A program made the translations under genes and the position numbers. From Ruminococcaceae bacterium UBA3710 (GTDB lineage: Bacteria; Bacillota; Clostridia; Oscillospirales; Acutalibacteraceae): DNA of 14,203 nucleotides. Below, one piece after another: positions 13,581 to 14,203 of the stretch; position 1 is the first letter of the stretch, and every line of letters starts with the position of its first letter. Below the pieces are notes generated by a model. That model did no database searches, was not told the DNA's origin, and saw nothing but the letters and a program-made list of their open reading frames with translations. Location: contig DFHZ01000010.1 in NCBI GenBank assembly GCA_002371985.1, positions 1 to 14,203 of the forward strand, written 5' to 3'.

Positions 13581-13618
13581 AAACAGAGTGGTATCGTTAG
13601 ATACTGCTCTGTTTTTTT
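13581..13618 (+). terminator. Strong terminator of the four-helix-bundle gene
   Basis: A 15-bp stem (13581-13595 with 13600-13614, two G-U pairs) closed by the tetraloop GTTA and followed by TTTTTTT. The 80 bases between the stop codon and this stem are AT-rich and show no gene. Confidence 0.93.
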
Positions 13619-13673
13619 ATTTAGATATGATGTCTTTCAAATACTGTTCCTACCGGGCTTTATCAAAGAATAG

Positions 13674-13702
13674 TTGTAAAATACTTCATAATATGATATA
13701 AT
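13674..13702 (+). promoter_or_regulatory. Promoter of the kinase-like gene
   Basis: TTGTAA (13674-13679), 17-nt spacer, perfect TATAAT (13697-13702). The predicted start is near 13709, leaving a leader of about 140 nt before ATG 13851. The stretch 13619-13673 holds nothing recognisable. Confidence 0.75.
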
Positions 13703-13708
13703 TTAATG

Positions 13709-13850
13709 TATTCATTTACTTGAAGACCTGCGTGTAAAATCACGCCAAACTATAAAGACACCTGTTTCGGTTGCTCTTGAGATTATATATGCGAGAAACA
13801 AATGTGATATTTTTATCGCATTTCGTGTCTTAGAAAGAAATGGTGATTAT
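13709..13850 (+). ncRNA. Structured 5' leader with a compact three-way junction, class unknown
   Basis: First a hairpin GCGTG-TAAAAT-CACGC (13730-13745). Then a three-way junction: P1 AAGACAC (13755-13761) with GTGTCTT (13825-13831). P2 is TGTTTC (13763-13768) with GAAACA (13795-13800), extended past a GG bulge by TTGC (13771-13774) with GCGA (13791-13794). P3 is AATGTGATA (13801-13809) with TATCGCATT (13814-13822), one G-U, loop TTTT. The junction has only one to two unpaired bases on each side and none between P2 and P3. A GGTGA SD follows at 13842. No terminator was seen and no known riboswitch consensus was recognised. A regulatory role on translation is inference. Confidence 0.5.
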
Positions 13851-14203
13851 ATGGTCGATGTAAACAAACTTTGTCCCGGTTGTATGAATGAAACCGCCGG
13901 AGACAGAATATGCAGTGTTTGCGGATACGATTCCGTTTCAAAAAATGATGTTGATTGTCTTAATGTAAGATTTATATTAAACGAGAGATATGTTATAGGC
14001 AAGGTCACCCACCGCTCAAGTGAGGGCATTACCTACCTTGCATTTGACAAAAACAAAAACAAGCCGGTAAATATAAAGGAATACTTCCCTCTCTCGTTTT
14101 CTTTGAGAAATCCCGATAAAACCGTTGCGGTTAAAAATGAGGAAAACTTTTATTTCAACGAAGGACTTCTTGAATTTATTGACTTAAATAAAAAACTTTC
14201 GCA
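13851..14203 (+). CDS. Zinc-ribbon protein-kinase-like protein, C-terminal part outside window
   Basis: 117 codons, open at the right edge. The N-terminus is a zinc ribbon (LCPGCMNETAGDRICSVCGYD; cysteines at 8, 11, 21 and 24). It is followed by the start of a bacterial Ser/Thr protein kinase domain of the type with LNxRYxIGKV and ITYLAFD...IKEYFP blocks; the Lys in IKEYFP (about residue 79) is at the place of the ATP-binding lysine. The glycine-rich loop is poor: GKVTHRSSEGITYL replaces the usual GKVLGEGGFGITYL and has lost two glycines, so this may be a weak or inactive kinase. The start has a GGTGA SD and the preceding in-frame sequence is not open. Catalytic HRD and DFG motifs would lie outside the window. 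Confidence 0.75.
   Translation, partial: MVDVNKLCPGCMNETAGDRICSVCGYDSVSKNDVDCLNVRFILNERYVIGKVTHRSSEGITYLAFDKNKNKPVNIKEYFPLSFSLRNPDKTVAVKNEENFYFNEGLLEFIDLNKKLS

Overview
The window looks like a chromosomal segment of a low- to mid-GC, spore-forming Firmicute, most likely a gut-type member of the class Clostridia (Oscillospirales/Ruminococcaceae-like). The grounds are a gerW (ytfJ) sporulation gene, the scpA/scpB-DUF2953-gerW-carboxypeptidase order, a T-box in front of pheST, strong purine-rich Shine-Dalgarno (SD) sequences and a LexA box of the GAAC-N4-GTTC type. No identification below class level can be made from the sequence alone.

Left part (1-4930, all minus strand): a seven-gene operon with overlapping or tightly spaced genes. 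It runs from a sigma-A promoter at 4982-5010 through an M24 Xaa-Pro peptidase, an M50 site-2-type membrane protease, scpA, scpB, a DUF2953 protein and gerW to a D-Ala-D-Ala carboxypeptidase that leaves the window at its 3' end. It combines proteolysis, chromosome condensation and sporulation/cell-wall functions. Next come tRNA-Gly(CCC) and a Y-family DNA polymerase (dinB). The dinB promoter carries a near-perfect LexA operator.

Middle (6512-8103): the accessory and most unusual region. Two minus-strand genes (a double zinc-ribbon protein and a sigma-70-region-4-like HTH protein) lie upstream of dinB with no terminator before it. Divergent from them are an XRE repressor gene and an ImmA/IrrE-type metallopeptidase gene, overlapping each other. 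The control region between them holds two perfect-consensus sigma-A promoters facing each other, each with a 16-bp palindromic operator filling its spacer, plus two more operator copies. The logic resembles ImmR-ImmA of mobile elements and DdrO-IrrE of Deinococcus, placed next to a damage-tolerance polymerase, but no integrase, capsid or other mobile-element gene is present.

Right part (8126-12805, plus strand): a promoter, a T-box leader, pheS, pheT and an AEC-family permease gene in one operon. After it come tRNA-Arg(ACG) with its own promoter and a strong terminator, and a palindromic AT-rich repeat beside a monocistronic four-helix-bundle (23S rRNA IVP/Avd-like) gene with its own promoter and terminator. 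Last is a promoter with a ~140-nt leader that folds into a compact three-way junction, in front of a zinc-ribbon protein-kinase-like gene cut by the right edge. No CRISPR array, insertion sequence, rRNA or replication origin was seen.
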